Shown here piece after piece: positions 9,855-18,584 of a stretch of DNA of 64,000 bases. Below the pieces are notes generated by a model. That model was given only the letters and a program-made list of their open reading frames with translations, was not told where the DNA came from and did not search any database. The position numbers were made by a program, and so were the translations under genes. Positions within the stretch are counted from its first letter, which is position 1; every line of letters starts with the position of its first letter. This DNA comes from Adlercreutzia hattorii (GTDB lineage Bacteria; Actinomycetota; Coriobacteriia; Coriobacteriales; Eggerthellaceae): NCBI RefSeq assembly GCF_011405655.1, contig NZ_AP022829.1:2217001-2281000 (forward strand). Direction: 5' to 3'.

Positions 9855-9999
9855 CCCCTTCCTTCCCCTTCCACCACCCTTCCAAAAGCCTGTTTTCTTG
9901 TCGAAGGCGGCCCGCAGTTGCTCTTTTCCTGGTATCTTGGGGTTTCGCATTCGTACCACCGCGTTTATCGAGGAGGCAGGCGCCTGCGCGCCGAACCCT

Positions 10000-11376
10000 A
10001 TGGCAAACAGACCTGGCAAGCATTCCGCTCCGCTCAACTCCGGCACCTCGCGCCGGGGCGCCCACTCGGCGCCGCTCGGCTCCACGCAGGGACGCCGCGG
10101 TTCCCACTCCGCCCCCGTAACGAGCGCCGGCCGCAGCACCCGGAGCGCCCAGGCCGCCCGTTCTCGCAGCGCCCAGGCGGACGCCTCGCGGACGCCTCGC
10201 GCCTCCCGCGCCCGCTCCTCCTTCGAGGGCACCGGCTTCGCGCCGACCGCAAGCCCCGTTTCCGCCGCGGGCGGCTCCCAAAGCTTCGCTGCCACGGACA
10301 GCCTTGCCCACGCCAAAGCGGCTCGCAAGAAGTCGCGCGGTAAGAAGATCGCTCTCGGCATCGCCGCGGCCCTCGTCGTCATCCTCGCCGGTGCCGGCAC
10401 GGCGCTCGCGCTCTACCTGAACGGCATCAACGCCACCATCCAGGGCGGCCTCGATGACGCCGAGTTCAAGGAGCTCGGCGAGCAGCTGGCCCCGGCCAAG
10501 GCCGACGGCTCCTATTACGTGGGCATCTTCGGCAGCGACGCCCGCAAGGGCGAGACAGCCAGCCGCTCGGACGTGACCATGCTCGCCCGCATCGATCCCG
10601 ACAAGGGCGTGGTCGATCTCATCTCGGTGCCCCGCGACACCATGATCAATATCGAGGGTCACGGCACCCAGAAGATCAACGCCGCCTATGCCTTCGGCGG
10701 CCCGTCCGAGGCCGTGAAAACGCTCTCCACCTTCGCCGGCGTGCCCATCACCCACTACGTGGAGGTGCACTTCGAGGAGCTGAAGGACGTTGTGAACGAA
10801 CTCGGCGGTATTCAGGTGAACGTGCCCGAGAGCTTCTATTCCGACACGAGCGGCATCTCCCTTGAGGCCGGCGAGCAGACCCTCGACGGCGACCAGGCCC
10901 TCGCCTTCGCCCGCGAGCGCCACGCCACCCGCGCCGGTGACTTCTCCCGCGCCCAGGCCCAGCGCATGATCATCGAGGCCATCGTGGAGAAGGTGCTCTC
11001 GAAGTCCATCACCGAGATCCCCGGTACCGTGGAATCCCTCGCCCGCTGCGTGACCACCGACTACTCCGTGACCGATCTGGTGTCCCTCGCGCTCACCTTC
11101 AAGGACAAGGGACTCACCATGTACTCGGCCGCCTGCCCCAGCTACACCCTGAACCAGGACGGCATCAGCTACGTGGGCACCCAGTACGCCGAGTGGCAGG
11201 ACATGATGCGCCGGGTAGACGCAGGGCTTGATCCAACCGACACCTCCGCGGAAATCCCCGAGCCCCAGGCAAGCGATACCGAACTGGGCGCCGCCACCAA
11301 CGCCGCCTCCCCCGCCGAGTACCGCGACCTCATGGCCGACGCCCTCACCACCGACGACGTCGTGGACGTGGAGTAG
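10000..11376 (+). CDS. LytR-CpsA-Psr (LCP) family cell-wall glycopolymer ligase
   Basis: 458-residue type II membrane protein. It has a basic, Ser/Arg/Ala-rich cytoplasmic tail (about 1-115, with repeated RRG.HSAP units), one transmembrane helix (about 117-138), then the extracellular LCP domain. LCP landmarks are SDVTMLARID, ISVPRDTMINI, KINAAYAFGG, and RERHATRAGDFSRAQAQ near the phosphate-binding arginines. Such enzymes transfer undecaprenyl-linked glycopolymers to peptidoglycan. The start at 10000 is a choice: an AGGAGG lies 24 bp upstream with the 12-bp palindrome GCAGGCGCCTGC between it and the ATG. The gene stands alone, divergent from the TetR operon, and ends at a strong terminator. 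Confidence 0.92.
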   Translation: MANRPGKHSAPLNSGTSRRGAHSAPLGSTQGRRGSHSAPVTSAGRSTRSAQAARSRSAQADASRTPRASRARSSFEGTGFAPTASPVSAAGGSQSFAATDSLAHAKAARKKSRGKKIALGIAAALVVILAGAGTALALYLNGINATIQGGLDDAEFKELGEQLAPAKADGSYYVGIFGSDARKGETASRSDVTMLARIDPDKGVVDLISVPRDTMINIEGHGTQKINAAYAFGGPSEAVKTLSTFAGVPITHYVEVHFEELKDVVNELGGIQVNVPESFYSDTSGISLEAGEQTLDGDQALAFARERHATRAGDFSRAQAQRMIIEAIVEKVLSKSITEIPGTVESLARCVTTDYSVTDLVSLALTFKDKGLTMYSAACPSYTLNQDGISYVGTQYAEWQDMMRRVDAGLDPTDTSAEIPEPQASDTELGAATNAASPAEYRDLMADALTTDDVVDVE

Positions 11377-11400
11377 GCACGAATCCGCACCAGAAACGCC

Positions 11401-11436
11401 GAGCGGCCCGGACACTCGCCCGGGCCGCTCTTTTTT
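11401..11436 (+). terminator. Rho-independent terminator of the LCP gene
   Basis: Perfect 11-bp stem GAGCGGCCCGG (11401-11411) / CCGGGCCGCTC (11420-11430), 8-nt loop, then six T (11431-11436), 24 bp after the LCP stop. Confidence 0.92.
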
Positions 11437-11474
11437 GCAAGATCAAAGGCAACCGTCAAATAGCTGCCGAAAGT

Positions 11475-11906
11475 TCATTCATCTTCCTTCGCACGGGCGC
11501 GTTGGGCCAGACGCCACGCCGAGCCGAGATTGAGCGCCCCATGCACAACAAGAAGCGCGAGAAGCACCTTGGCGGAAGCAGCATGCAGCGGCCCCCAAAA
11601 GTAATAGCCCTCGGCATAAAAGCCAAAGGCAGGCAGAACTGTTCCCGATTCCATGAGACCCGACAGGACAACAACTGCAACGGAAAGCACCAGCGCAGCA
11701 TCGAGCAAAATTCGTCCCTTTGCTCGCCAGGCGCCCCGACTCGTCAAAAGGTGGCCGGCAAAATCAACATGCTGGGCCCCGTGCACAAGCAGGACCAACC
11801 CGATACCAAGCCCCAGCCACTCGTGCGCGCCAACGCCCGTCATCGCAGGCAGCGACACCACGATATACAAAACCAGCGCCAGCGCATCAACAACGAGCAC
11901 TCTCAT
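11475..11906 (-). CDS. Small cytochrome b-like membrane protein (DUF4405-like)
   Basis: 143 residues with four hydrophobic helices, each carrying or bordering a histidine suited to haem b: GAHEWLGLGIG, LLVHGAQH, WGPLHAASAK, LLVVHGALN. This layout resembles DUF4405/cytochrome b561-like membrane proteins. Its start overlaps the stop of the preceding gene by four bases (ATGA, 11906-11903) after a GGTGGGA sequence, so the two are coupled. It is the last gene of the molybdoenzyme operon that begins at 16846. I infer that it and its partner pass electrons between quinol and the exported reductase. Haem binding is inferred from histidine placement only. Confidence 0.75.
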   Translation of the reverse strand: MRVLVVDALALVLYIVVSLPAMTGVGAHEWLGLGIGLVLLVHGAQHVDFAGHLLTSRGAWRAKGRILLDAALVLSVAVVVLSGLMESGTVLPAFGFYAEGYYFWGPLHAASAKVLLALLVVHGALNLGSAWRLAQRARAKEDE

Positions 11907-12265
11907 GAGCGTCCCACCTTCCGCACGATGCCGACAAGCGCCACCACAAGGGCCACCGGCATAAGTATCCACAGGTTCAAGCTCGCATCCGATGCCTGGT
12001 GGTAGCGCGAGCCGAGAGTTTCCCAACCATGGCACTCCACCGATGCGCAGGAAGCTTCCGGGCACGTCATCTCGTGCACGCCATCCGGCTCGGGCACGTC
12101 GTCGAAACCGTGGCAGCTTCCTGAAGCGCATCCCACCACAGGACAGGGTGAAGTCTCCGTAATGGGTCGCACACTCAACGCCTCAGGCTGAACAAGCATC
12201 ACAGCACCGACCGAACAGACTGCGGCCAGCAGAAACACCGCCGCCGTCACGGCGATCTTTTTCAT
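11903..12265 (-). CDS. Membrane-anchored cysteine-repeat protein with two C-x4-C-x4-CH units (possible c-type haem protein)
   Basis: 120 residues: N-terminal signal or anchor (about 1-24), an exported stretch, and a C-terminal helix (about 96-112). The exported part has two matching units, CPVVGCASGSCHG and CPEASCASVECHG, spaced 27 residues apart. Each ends in C-x4-C-H. The usual haem-c motif CxxCH is absent, but CX4CH is an accepted variant in some cytochromes c3. It could therefore bind two haems; a disulfide or metal protein is the alternative. A strong ribosome site (GGAGGAGGAAGGAG) precedes ATG 12265. It overlaps the cytochrome b-like gene and follows the NrfD gene, which places it in the respiratory operon. 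Confidence 0.75.
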   Translation of the reverse strand: MKKIAVTAAVFLLAAVCSVGAVMLVQPEALSVRPITETSPCPVVGCASGSCHGFDDVPEPDGVHEMTCPEASCASVECHGWETLGSRYHQASDASLNLWILMPVALVVALVGIVRKVGRS

Positions 12266-12292
12266 AGGACTCCTTCCTCCTCCGAAAGAGAA

Positions 12293-12320
12293 GGGCCGCC
12301 CGCCCTGCGGCAGGCGGCCC
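12293..12320 (-). terminator. Intercistronic hairpin, possible attenuating terminator
   Basis: GGGCCGCC (12293-12300) pairs perfectly with GGCGGCCC (12313-12320), with a second inner GCC/GGC pairing. On the minus strand it is followed by a pyrimidine-rich TTCTCTTTC. It lies between the NrfD gene and the cysteine-repeat gene and may lower expression of the last two genes. Confidence 0.55.
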
Positions 12321-12377
12321 GCATGTCAGAAAGACGCAGGGCTGATTGGAGGGCTCGGCTCGCGTCCGCGCAACTGA

Positions 12378-13649
12378 CTACTTCTCGGAGGGACGCAACG
12401 GGAGAAACTTGAGCCCCAAGAAGAACACGAGGAACCCAAGGGCCACGACGCCCAGCGTCACGCCCGCCTCCAGCGGCGTCGGCCAGTAGACGAGGTTCGC
12501 ATAGGCATCGGCAAGCGTGCCATCGGCGTAGGTGATGCTCATGGAATTCACTGCAGGTGCCATGTCGGCCAGGTTAGTGATTTGGAATCCGCCCACCAGC
12601 AGCTGAACGCGCTTGCAGAAGATGCCGGCGATGGCCAGCAACGAAGCCGTCACCAGAAGACCGTTGCGACGCAGGGCAGGAGTCAGGCAGATGACGGCGC
12701 ACGCGACACAGCCGATGATCTCGAACCAGAAGTAGGGGGCCAGAGGACCTTGGGTCAGCATGGCCACTACCTCTGCCCCTGCGCCACCCGGGAACCCTTC
12801 GGTAAGCAGATCACAGCCAAAGAAGTACAAATCCACCAGCACAAAGGCTCCGAGCAGCTTGGCGAGACGCACGATGTTGTCTTGCTCCACGTTGAGGTAA
12901 CCGGCACGGCGCAATCCAATGACAACAGCCATCACGAGCGCCGTACCACACACCAGAGCGGAGGACACGAACCAAGGAGCCAGAAGGGCTGTATGCCACA
13001 TCTCGTGCCCCTGCTGAAGACTGAAGATCCAGGCAGTTACCGAATGGACGAGCACGGCGGTAACGAGAGCGATCACCGAGATGACGCGCAAGGCCACAGC
13101 GCTGACCTTGCCGCGCTCGGCCTGAATCTGGGCCCACAGGTATACGCACGACAGGATGAGGTAGGTGGAAAGGACAATGATATCCCACATAAGCGGGCTG
13201 CCCAGATTGGAGTAAACGAACAGCTCCCACACGCGGAAGGGCTGGCCCATATCCACCACTACAAGACCGATGGCGACCACCGTGCAGGCGATGGATGAGA
13301 ACACCGCCACTTTCGAGATACCGCCGAAGCCGCGGATGCCGAGGGCCTTGGGCACCGACGAGATGATAAGACCGCCGGCCGACAGGCCCACGAAAAACAT
13401 GAAGCCCGTGATGTAGAGGCCCCAGCTGTCGAGGTTGCGCATGGCGGTCTGCACCATGCCGCCCGACAGCTGCATAAACCACAGCACCAAGCCGACCACC
13501 ATCACCACGGCGCTCACGCCGATGGCAACATTGAGAGCAGGACTCTTGACGGCCGTCGACGCGTGCTCACTAGCACGCCCTCGATCGCTGGACGCTGAGA
13601 AATCGAGGTCATCGCTGGCAAGGGCTCCACCCTGCATATACTCGGACAT
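12378..13649 (-). CDS. NrfD/PsrC-type integral membrane subunit of molybdoenzyme I
   Basis: 423-residue quinone-interacting membrane subunit. A Ser/Ala-rich N-end is followed by about nine to ten hydrophobic helices. Family signatures include NLDSWGLYITGFMFFVGLSAGG, HSVTAWIFSLQQGHEMWH and FWFEIIGC. It would anchor the exported catalytic and Fe-S subunits and exchange electrons with menaquinol. It starts 18 bp after the Fe-S subunit gene with AGGGGAG before the ATG at 13649; a Met five codons in (13637) is possible. The paralogue at 38803-39969 is shorter at the N-end but shares the LYITxFMFFVGLSAGG segment. Confidence 0.93.
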   Translation of the reverse strand: MSEYMQGGALASDDLDFSASSDRGRASEHASTAVKSPALNVAIGVSAVVMVVGLVLWFMQLSGGMVQTAMRNLDSWGLYITGFMFFVGLSAGGLIISSVPKALGIRGFGGISKVAVFSSIACTVVAIGLVVVDMGQPFRVWELFVYSNLGSPLMWDIIVLSTYLILSCVYLWAQIQAERGKVSAVALRVISVIALVTAVLVHSVTAWIFSLQQGHEMWHTALLAPWFVSSALVCGTALVMAVVIGLRRAGYLNVEQDNIVRLAKLLGAFVLVDLYFFGCDLLTEGFPGGAGAEVVAMLTQGPLAPYFWFEIIGCVACAVICLTPALRRNGLLVTASLLAIAGIFCKRVQLLVGGFQITNLADMAPAVNSMSITYADGTLADAYANLVYWPTPLEAGVTLGVVALGFLVFFLGLKFLPLRPSEK

Positions 13650-13666
13650 AATGTCACTCCCCTCTG

Positions 13667-14299
13667 CTAGACGAGATAGTAAGTTGAAGGCTCCGTGCCA
13701 CGATCTTCCAAGAGCCGCTTGTGCGACCGTTCCGCAAGAAGACGGCTTACCTCAGAAGTCGGGTCATCTAAGTCGCCCCAAAAACGTGCTCGACCCACGC
13801 AAAGGTGCATGCAAGCCGGCTCAATGCCTTGAGACGTGCGGTGGTAGCAGAACGTGCACTTCTCCACGACGTGCTGCTGATGTTCGGGCGCATCCTTGCT
13901 GCCCATGGCATAGTCCATGTGGAATACGGGCTCTTCCCAGTTGAAAGAACGCACACCGTTGTAAGGGCAAGCACTCATGCACATGCGGCAGCCGATGCAC
14001 TTGTCGTAATCCTGGCGCACCACTCCCGTTTCGGGATCCTTGTAGGTCGCTCCCACCGGGCATACCTTCACGCAGGCGGGATTCTCGCAATGCTGGCAGG
14101 CGACGGGGATATAGCCGAACTGCAAATTGTCAGGATACGAGCCGCCCACCATGTCGAACCCCATCTCGCCACCGTTATCGGTGAAGATGCGGTTCCACCA
14201 TACATCGTTGGGCAAGTTGTTCTCCGTTTTGCACGCCATGGCACATACGTGGCAGCCAATGCACTTCTTAGTGTCGATCACCATTCCATAACGGGTCAT
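13667..14299 (-). CDS. Four-cluster Fe-S electron transfer subunit (DmsB/PsrB-like) of molybdoenzyme I
   Basis: 210 residues with four ferredoxin-type cysteine sets: CIGCHVCAMAC, CQHCENPACVKVC, CIGCRMCMSAC and CTFCYHRTSQGIEPACMHLC. This is the DmsB/NrfC/PsrB pattern for wiring electrons from the membrane subunit to the molybdenum site. There is no signal peptide, as expected for a partner that rides out with a Tat-exported catalytic subunit. ATG 14299 directly abuts the TAA of the catalytic subunit (14302-14300) and is preceded by GAGGTGAGA, so translation is coupled. Confidence 0.95.
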   Translation of the reverse strand: MTRYGMVIDTKKCIGCHVCAMACKTENNLPNDVWWNRIFTDNGGEMGFDMVGGSYPDNLQFGYIPVACQHCENPACVKVCPVGATYKDPETGVVRQDYDKCIGCRMCMSACPYNGVRSFNWEEPVFHMDYAMGSKDAPEHQQHVVEKCTFCYHRTSQGIEPACMHLCVGRARFWGDLDDPTSEVSRLLAERSHKRLLEDRGTEPSTYYLV

Positions 14300-16846
14300 T
14301 TATCTCACCTCTCCCTCGTACTTGCGCACTTCGACGAGCGTGTCGTCGAACGACGTGTTCATATGAAGCAGATTCAAATGGTCGCAGGTCAGCTCTTGAT
14401 AGCTGCCCGCCACATAGGCTCCCCGGTGCCATCCCTTGGGCGAGGAGACCATGCCCGGCCTGACGCCCATATCGAATTTCGCCTTGCACACGCAGTGGCC
14501 CCGATCGTTGTAGGCCTCGACGTAGTCGCCCTCAGCGATGCCGCGCGCTTCGGCATCAACGGGGTTCATGCGCAAATAGGGCTCCGGATCAAGCTCGCGC
14601 AGCACAGGAGCATGGTTGTACTGGGTATGCAAGTGCCATCTTGTGCGCTCGCAATAATGGTACAGGGGATATTTTTCGTGCTGCTCGCTCTCATCGTAGG
14701 CCTCGAAGGGCGTATGGTAGGTGGGCATATGGTAAAAGTCCTTGTCGATGGGCTTGCCGATGTCGATGCGAGCGCCGGGATTCTCCACGTAGAATTCCAG
14801 ACGGCCGGAAAGCGTAGGCCAGCGCTGTTCTTCCCAGTGAATCCAGTTCTCGTCTCGGTCGGCCAGCACGCCCTTCTCCTTGAGGTTGTCGAAGGTAATG
14901 CCCACCGGCTCGCCCTTCTCGGTATCGACCACCATGCGCATCATTTCCTCGTTGGACTTGGCGTAGAACGCCTTGGCCGCCTCGTTGTCCATGCGCTCGG
15001 CAATGGCCCGGAAGATCTCCACGTCCTCCTTCGCCTCACCGATGGGGTCGGCCACCTTGTTCGCCATGTACAGGAAGGGAGTGTGCGAGCTGGCCTGAAT
15101 CCAGTCGTACTCGAAGTAGTGGGCGCAGGGCAGCACAATGTCGCTGTACTCGCAGGTTTCGGAGAACTCCATGTCGTTCGTCACGATGCAGGGGATCTTC
15201 GGCAAGATCTCCTCGATGGTCTTGCGCTGGGCCGCATAGCTGCCGACCGGGTTCGCCCCTATGTTGTAGAGAAGGCGCACGGGGAAATCCTCGCCCTTCA
15301 GCTTGCCCGTTTCCAAGACCTCGGGCAGATGAAGCCACGGCAGCTCGTCGTGAAGGCCCTTGAGTCCCGCCGGGAAGGCGAGGCCGGCCATGTTGATCGT
15401 CGGCTTGCTCTTCCCCAAATGCCCGATAGAGGCGCCGCGCTTGCCGATATTGCCCGTAAGGGCGGCGAGGCAGGCCCAGGTCATGCCCATCTCCTCGCAG
15501 TTATCGTACAGGTGGTAGCCCGCATAGATGGTCGAGGGCGTGTCCTGGGAGTACATGCGGGCAAGCTCCACGATGGTATCCGCCGACACCTCGGTGATGC
15601 CCTCAGCCCACTCTGGCGTGCACTCGGCCATATGCTCCTTGAACAGCGACCAGGCCGTGGTAACTTTCACGCCGTTTACCTCGAAGCTGCCCTCGAGTGC
15701 GGGGTTGGCCACGTCATTGATGAGGCCCCAGGCGTCCTTGTCGGCGTCCCATACCACATAGTGGGCCGACTCCTCCAACGTGGGCACCTTGCCGGCCTTC
15801 ACGCCCTGGAGTAGCAGTGTGCCGAAGAACGGGTACTCGGGCAGCTGTGCCGGGCCCTCCTCGCCGAAATCCGTCGCGCGGAGGAAATGGCCGTTGTCCT
15901 CGCGCACGAGCAGGGGAGCGCAGGTCTTCTCGCGCATGAAGTCCAGGTCGTACCATTCGTTGGCGATGATAGCGTTGAGCATAGCCATGCCGAGCGCCGG
16001 ATCGGTACCGGGTTTGATGGGCACCCATTTTGTGGCCTGTTGGGCCGCGATGGTGTAGGTAGGGTCGATGACGACCAGATTGGCGCCAGCGTCCTTGGCC
16101 TCCATGCAGAAGTGCCAACTATGGGGCTGGGAGTTGGGCGGGTTCGTATCCCAGATCAAAAGCGTTTTGGCAAAACGGTAGTCGCCAGCCATGTTACGCT
16201 GGTTGAAGTCCCAACCGCTGCCGGTCACCTCTCCGATGCCGACCAGATCGCCGTAGTCCAGGCACACGTCAAGCCCCTGGAACCCAAAGGCATTCGCGAA
16301 ACCAAGACCGGCGATCAAGCCGCCGTAGGCGGCGAAAGAGTTGCCGGCAGACACAAGCACGCAGTTCGAGCGCACGCCGTAGTTCTCCGTGTTGTAGGTG
16401 AGCGTATCGGCGACAAGCTGGGTAGCCTCGTCCCACGACAGGCGCTCCCACTCGTCGGTGCCGCGGTTCTCGACATGGGGCTCTTCCAAGCTCCACGTCT
16501 TCCGCTTCATGGGATACAGCACGCGGTTGAAGTCGTACATGCGGTTCGCATGGCTAAAACCACGCATACAGATTCGCTCGTAAGCGGGATACGGAAGATC
16601 CTCATTAGATCGTATGTTTACCATTTTGCCTTCGCGAACCGTGGCAACCATCGAACAATTGCCTTGGCAGTTGCAACCGCAGACGCAAACGACCTCATGC
16701 TCCTCGTCGCCCGCAGTCTCCTCATCGGTTGCAGCAAGAGCCGTCATCGTGGCTCCGCTCACTGCAGCGGCTCCGGCTACAGCAGCTGTAGTTTTGAGAA
16801 AGCTTCGGCGCGAAATGCCTTTGACCGGTACGTTCAGTTCCGACAT
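14300..16846 (-). CDS. Molybdopterin (bis-MGD) oxidoreductase catalytic subunit I, Tat-exported
   Basis: 848-residue DMSO-reductase-family enzyme. The twin-arginine signal SRRSFLKTTAAVAGAAA sits at about residues 12-28. The N-terminal 4Fe-4S site is unusually cysteine-rich (CVCGCNCQGNC) with the fourth ligand in ERICMRGFSH. Downstream are typical molybdopterin segments (GSGWDFNQRNMAGD, WDTNPPNSQPHS, PIKPGTDPALG, TGNIGKRGASIG) and a C-terminal dinucleotide-binding domain (HYCERTRWHLHTQYNH, RMNPVDAEARGI). The substrate cannot be read from sequence. ATG 16846 has a GGAGGAG site; codons upstream are not protein-like. It heads a five-gene operon ABC plus two putative cytochromes. A 22-bp palindrome lies 129 bp upstream. 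Confidence 0.95.
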   Translation of the reverse strand: MSELNVPVKGISRRSFLKTTAAVAGAAAVSGATMTALAATDEETAGDEEHEVVCVCGCNCQGNCSMVATVREGKMVNIRSNEDLPYPAYERICMRGFSHANRMYDFNRVLYPMKRKTWSLEEPHVENRGTDEWERLSWDEATQLVADTLTYNTENYGVRSNCVLVSAGNSFAAYGGLIAGLGFANAFGFQGLDVCLDYGDLVGIGEVTGSGWDFNQRNMAGDYRFAKTLLIWDTNPPNSQPHSWHFCMEAKDAGANLVVIDPTYTIAAQQATKWVPIKPGTDPALGMAMLNAIIANEWYDLDFMREKTCAPLLVREDNGHFLRATDFGEEGPAQLPEYPFFGTLLLQGVKAGKVPTLEESAHYVVWDADKDAWGLINDVANPALEGSFEVNGVKVTTAWSLFKEHMAECTPEWAEGITEVSADTIVELARMYSQDTPSTIYAGYHLYDNCEEMGMTWACLAALTGNIGKRGASIGHLGKSKPTINMAGLAFPAGLKGLHDELPWLHLPEVLETGKLKGEDFPVRLLYNIGANPVGSYAAQRKTIEEILPKIPCIVTNDMEFSETCEYSDIVLPCAHYFEYDWIQASSHTPFLYMANKVADPIGEAKEDVEIFRAIAERMDNEAAKAFYAKSNEEMMRMVVDTEKGEPVGITFDNLKEKGVLADRDENWIHWEEQRWPTLSGRLEFYVENPGARIDIGKPIDKDFYHMPTYHTPFEAYDESEQHEKYPLYHYCERTRWHLHTQYNHAPVLRELDPEPYLRMNPVDAEARGIAEGDYVEAYNDRGHCVCKAKFDMGVRPGMVSSPKGWHRGAYVAGSYQELTCDHLNLLHMNTSFDDTLVEVRKYEGEVR

Positions 16847-16974
16847 TTCTCCTCCTATCTCCAAATGCAGCGGAATCTCTCCGCTCTCCATTCGGGCGCC
16901 ATGCATAAGCGCCCGCCCTCGCGCGGGGTCGGCCCCTCCCCGCTCTCAGTGCGCAGTATAAACCCTTTGTTACT

Positions 16975-16996
16975 TTGTCGCAATACATTGTGACAA
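16975..16996. promoter_or_regulatory. Putative GntR-type operator, site A
   Basis: TTGTCGCAA-TACA-TTGTGACAA, half-sites matching at 8 of 9 positions. It lies between the molybdoenzyme I start (16846) and the end of the radical SAM gene (17021). The same layout occurs at 18471-18492 and 21129-21150. The core GT-N-AC inside each half is the usual GntR-family form. Confidence 0.6.
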
Positions 16997-17020
16997 TAAA
17001 TTTGAGCCTATTTTCTCTGT

Positions 17021-18406
17021 TTAGCGATTCCAGCTCTTTTCAAACCCCTGGAGGCAAGGCTCACACGCATCGGCAGATCCTGTACTGTCGGTAAGCTGCA
17101 CAGAAAGTTCGCCTGCGGGTACCACTTTCAGCTCCCGCAGGGAACGCCCCTCGTCCACCGCGACGTTGAAAGACACGCACAGCCGCCCGGGTTCCGGCAC
17201 AGCACGACGAGCAACGGAGAGCCAGCGAGGATGAAAGGCCAACGACCCCCCTTCGGCGTCTTCGAGAACCTGGCGGCAGCCCTCCCTCTCTAGGGCTCGT
17301 CTCACCAGATCGCGATCGCCGTCGAAAGCCAGCGCGGTCTTTAGGAAGAAGTCGTCGTAGTCGAAGGCATAGCAGGCGTGAATGTCGGCGAAGGGCTCGT
17401 TCATGTTTCGCACTTGAGCTCGATGCTTGTTCTCCAATGAGCAATAATGCAGCGCCAGTCCCAAGCCTTGCTCGCGCGCCCACAGCATCAGACGCAAGCA
17501 GTCCTCCTCGCTATCCTGCACCGCCAAAGCACCCGCATAGGTGTAGTCGAACATCACCTGCTGGGGAGGGTTGCGCAGCGTAAGGCCCAAGGACTCAAAC
17601 ACGGGCCAGTTCCACATGGCATAGGCAAACTCCAGCAAATTAACGCCGTCAACGCCTAGGGCATCGAGCTTCGCCAAAAGCTCTTTCATGAACGAGTCGG
17701 TTCCCGGAATGACGGGCATCTCCACCATGACCGTGGGCACTTGCTCGCGCGCCCAAGCCATACGTTCCAGCACCTTTTCCAAAAGCTCCGGCTTGTCATC
17801 CTGCTTGACAGAGAATCGAATCTCATGAAGGCCCGCCCGCACGAGACGATCGATCAGCTCGCGGCTCAGCAGGTCCCCGGACGTGTACAGGCGCAGATGA
17901 GCCGCGGGAAACAGCTCGGAGGCACGGGAGAAGAAAGCCACAGCCTCGTCTGCCATCAAAAGAGGCTCACCGCCAGTAAGCGCAATGCAGGCCGGGGAGC
18001 CGGGCTCTGCAGCCAAATCGTCCAGCTGGCGACGCCATGGAAAAGGTCGCTCGCACCAGTAGGCAAAATCCTCCTGATTGGGATTGAAGCAGAAGAAACA
18101 GTCGCGATGGCAGTTGTTCGTCAAGGCAAAACTGCGGCTCACGCAGGAGCCGGTGCACGCCTCGCAGGCAACGCTCATGGGGCCGATGGCCACACTCGCT
18201 CCTCCATTGCGGATGCGAGCCCCCCGCTCGCGCAACTGGCGAAGCAGTCCCTCGCGTTCAAGTCGTTCGCTATCGTACGGGGCGAACGCTATGCCAGTCG
18301 CCTCCAGGGCGGCCATGTGCTCGGCCTCGATGTCCTCGTACAGGGCGAGGGCCGAACGGCGCCCCTCGTCGCCCGCTCCCTTTTCGGTTTCCTTCCCGAC
18401 CGCCAT
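17021..18406 (-). CDS. Radical SAM protein of unknown substrate
   Basis: 461 residues. The radical SAM cluster motif CHRDCFFC (CxxxCxxC) lies near residue 99 and is preceded by an extra cysteine group (CEACTGSCVSR). The SAM-binding ALTGGEPLL follows, and a cysteine pair CEPC lies near the C-terminus, so auxiliary Fe-S ligands are likely. The order of elements (glycine-rich TGGEP, then LYTSGD, then IRFSVK) is that of SPASM/twitch-like enzymes, but I cannot name the reaction. It lies between two copies of the 22-bp palindrome, upstream of the molybdoenzyme I operon and downstream of a GntR gene. Joint control with the reductase is therefore likely, and a role in maturing or modifying a component of it is possible. 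Confidence 0.88.
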   Translation of the reverse strand: MAVGKETEKGAGDEGRRSALALYEDIEAEHMAALEATGIAFAPYDSERLEREGLLRQLRERGARIRNGGASVAIGPMSVACEACTGSCVSRSFALTNNCHRDCFFCFNPNQEDFAYWCERPFPWRRQLDDLAAEPGSPACIALTGGEPLLMADEAVAFFSRASELFPAAHLRLYTSGDLLSRELIDRLVRAGLHEIRFSVKQDDKPELLEKVLERMAWAREQVPTVMVEMPVIPGTDSFMKELLAKLDALGVDGVNLLEFAYAMWNWPVFESLGLTLRNPPQQVMFDYTYAGALAVQDSEEDCLRLMLWAREQGLGLALHYCSLENKHRAQVRNMNEPFADIHACYAFDYDDFFLKTALAFDGDRDLVRRALEREGCRQVLEDAEGGSLAFHPRWLSVARRAVPEPGRLCVSFNVAVDEGRSLRELKVVPAGELSVQLTDSTGSADACEPCLQGFEKSWNR

Positions 18407-18470
18407 CTTTCCCCCTGGATAGCATCGATACGAAAGCTCGATGTAGTCGTCTTAACGTCACAGTGTCACA

Positions 18471-18492
18471 TTATCACAATATCTTGCGACAA
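18471..18492. promoter_or_regulatory. Putative GntR-type operator, site B
   Basis: TTATCACAA-TATC-TTGCGACAA, half-sites matching at 7 of 9 positions, both mismatches purine for purine. It lies 65 bp upstream of the radical SAM start (18406), between that gene and the GntR gene. Confidence 0.6.
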
Positions 18493-18584
18493 TAAAGACT
18501 TGACTTGTCCCTCTTTGCCCAGGCATGTTTCCTGCGCACGTTGACGCGCCGTTCCGCGCCCTGGCCCCTGAAGGCAAATGGGGC

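Noticed and set aside
13805-15814. 669-codon plus-strand open frame opposite molybdoenzyme I, and similar long frames opposite other reductases
   Set aside because: Amino-acid content is typical of antisense shadows (His, Val, Arg, Ala), with no recognisable motif.
16975-16996. Reading the palindrome as an FNR/CRP-type box
   Set aside because: The half-sites TTGTSACAA and their 4-bp spacing do not fit TTGAT-N4-ATCAA or TGTGA-N6-TCACA, whereas the GT-N-AC core and the neighbouring GntR gene favour a GntR site.
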